Assembly (NCBI GenBank): GCA_027457225.1
Contig: DAIDTL010000011.1
Location: forward strand, 1 to 15,093
Source: Ferrovaceae bacterium
GTDB lineage: Bacteria; Pseudomonadota; Gammaproteobacteria; Burkholderiales; Ferrovaceae
Length of the DNA: 15,093 bases
Direction: 5' to 3'
Made by a program: the position numbers and the translations under genes
In this document: piece after piece, positions 14,855 to 15,093 of the stretch
How the letters are laid out: every line of letters starts with the position of its first letter
Position numbering within the stretch: the first letter of the stretch is position 1
The notes under the pieces: model-generated
The model's input: the letters and a program-made list of their open reading frames with translations, nothing else
The model's database searches: none
Told to the model about the DNA's origin: nothing

Positions 14855-15093
14855 TATTCCAGCGGGATTGGTCCCCATGAACAGGGTGGTGATGGGATAA
14901 AAAGCCACCGCGGCTATCCCCCCTGCCACGATCAACCCCCGGTAGAGGGCATTCATGATTTTTCCCCCGTCCCGAGCCTTGACAAAGTAGGTTCCGATAA
15001 TCGAAGAAATGATGGAAACTCCGCCCAAGGCCAATGGGTAGATCAGTGCATTCTCGAACCCTTTCATCATCAGGGCACCAAGCAACATGGTGG
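14852..15093 (-). CDS. hppA: membrane H+-pyrophosphatase, preceding part, runs off the right edge
   Basis: This reading frame is open to the window edge and ends at the TAG at 14854–14852. About 79 residues are visible, with two hydrophobic segments (MLLGALMMKGFENALIYPLA and a segment ending AVAFYPITTLFM) separated by KARDGGKIMNALYRG, the normal H+-PPase sequence just before the EYYT region. It is in the same frame as the 354-codon part downstream: ...GTNPAGI, stop, A, MNLWLASLIGLA. The Met at 15088 is internal, not a start. The true start should lie roughly 250 codons further right, where the pyrophosphate-binding Asp/Lys motifs are also expected. Confidence 0.85.
   Translation of the reverse strand, partial: TMLLGALMMKGFENALIYPLALGGVSIISSIIGTYFVKARDGGKIMNALYRGLIVAGGIAAVAFYPITTLFMGTNPAGI

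Noticed and set aside
1..15093. Defence island, prophage, insertion sequence, CRISPR or toxin–antitoxin system
   Set aside because: Every gene belongs to a recognised housekeeping or metabolic family, and I saw no terminal inverted repeats, direct-repeat arrays or integrase-like genes.

Overview
The window reads as ordinary bacterial chromosome, almost wholly coding, most likely from a betaproteobacterium. Support for this is the ffs–dnaX–ybaB–recR order, an intracellular PhaZ-type polyhydroxybutyrate (PHB) depolymerase next to a PhaM-like granule protein, an outer-membrane PagL-type lipid A deacylase, and the sequence character of SerS, IspD and the H+-pyrophosphatase. The genus is not determined. 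I see no tRNA or rRNA gene, insertion sequence, phage gene, CRISPR array or toxin–antitoxin pair, and no gap over 300 bases between genes.

Layout, left to right. (1) 1–927, minus: ispD then ispF (cut by the window edge), two isoprenoid-pathway genes with ATGA overlap. (2) 956–2470, plus: mltF, a membrane-bound lytic transglycosylase, divergent from ispD and tail-to-tail with serS. (3) 2467–6985, minus: ffs (4.5S SRP RNA), pagL, dnaX, ybaB, recR, serS, tightly packed and probably largely cotranscribed. pagL is wedged between ffs and dnaX. (4) 7054–9841, minus: ribA, bdhA and a single-chain acetoacetate CoA-transferase. (5) 9971–10471, plus: folA. (6) 10496–12108, minus: phaZ then phaM. (7) 12140–13132, plus: a proline iminopeptidase gene. 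(8) 13129–15093, minus: hppA (membrane pyrophosphatase, entering from the right) followed by a Nudix CoA-pyrophosphatase gene.

Genes working together: PhaZ (PHB to 3-hydroxybutyrate), BdhA (to acetoacetate) and the CoA transferase (to acetoacetyl-CoA) form a near-complete PHB-mobilisation route within 5 kb, with PhaM as a likely granule or synthase partner. ribA and folA are interleaved with it. The ffs–serS block is information processing: protein targeting, replication clamp loader, nucleoid protein, recombination mediator and tRNA charging.

The most notable oddity is an in-frame amber codon (14852–14854) that splits hppA into two open frames, with an ATG two codons downstream. Smaller points are the fused CoA transferase, a short PhaM, Asn in place of the expected catalytic Glu in PagL, and two convergent gene pairs whose stop codons overlap on a 4-bp palindrome. 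I found no convincing evidence of a wholly new multi-gene system.
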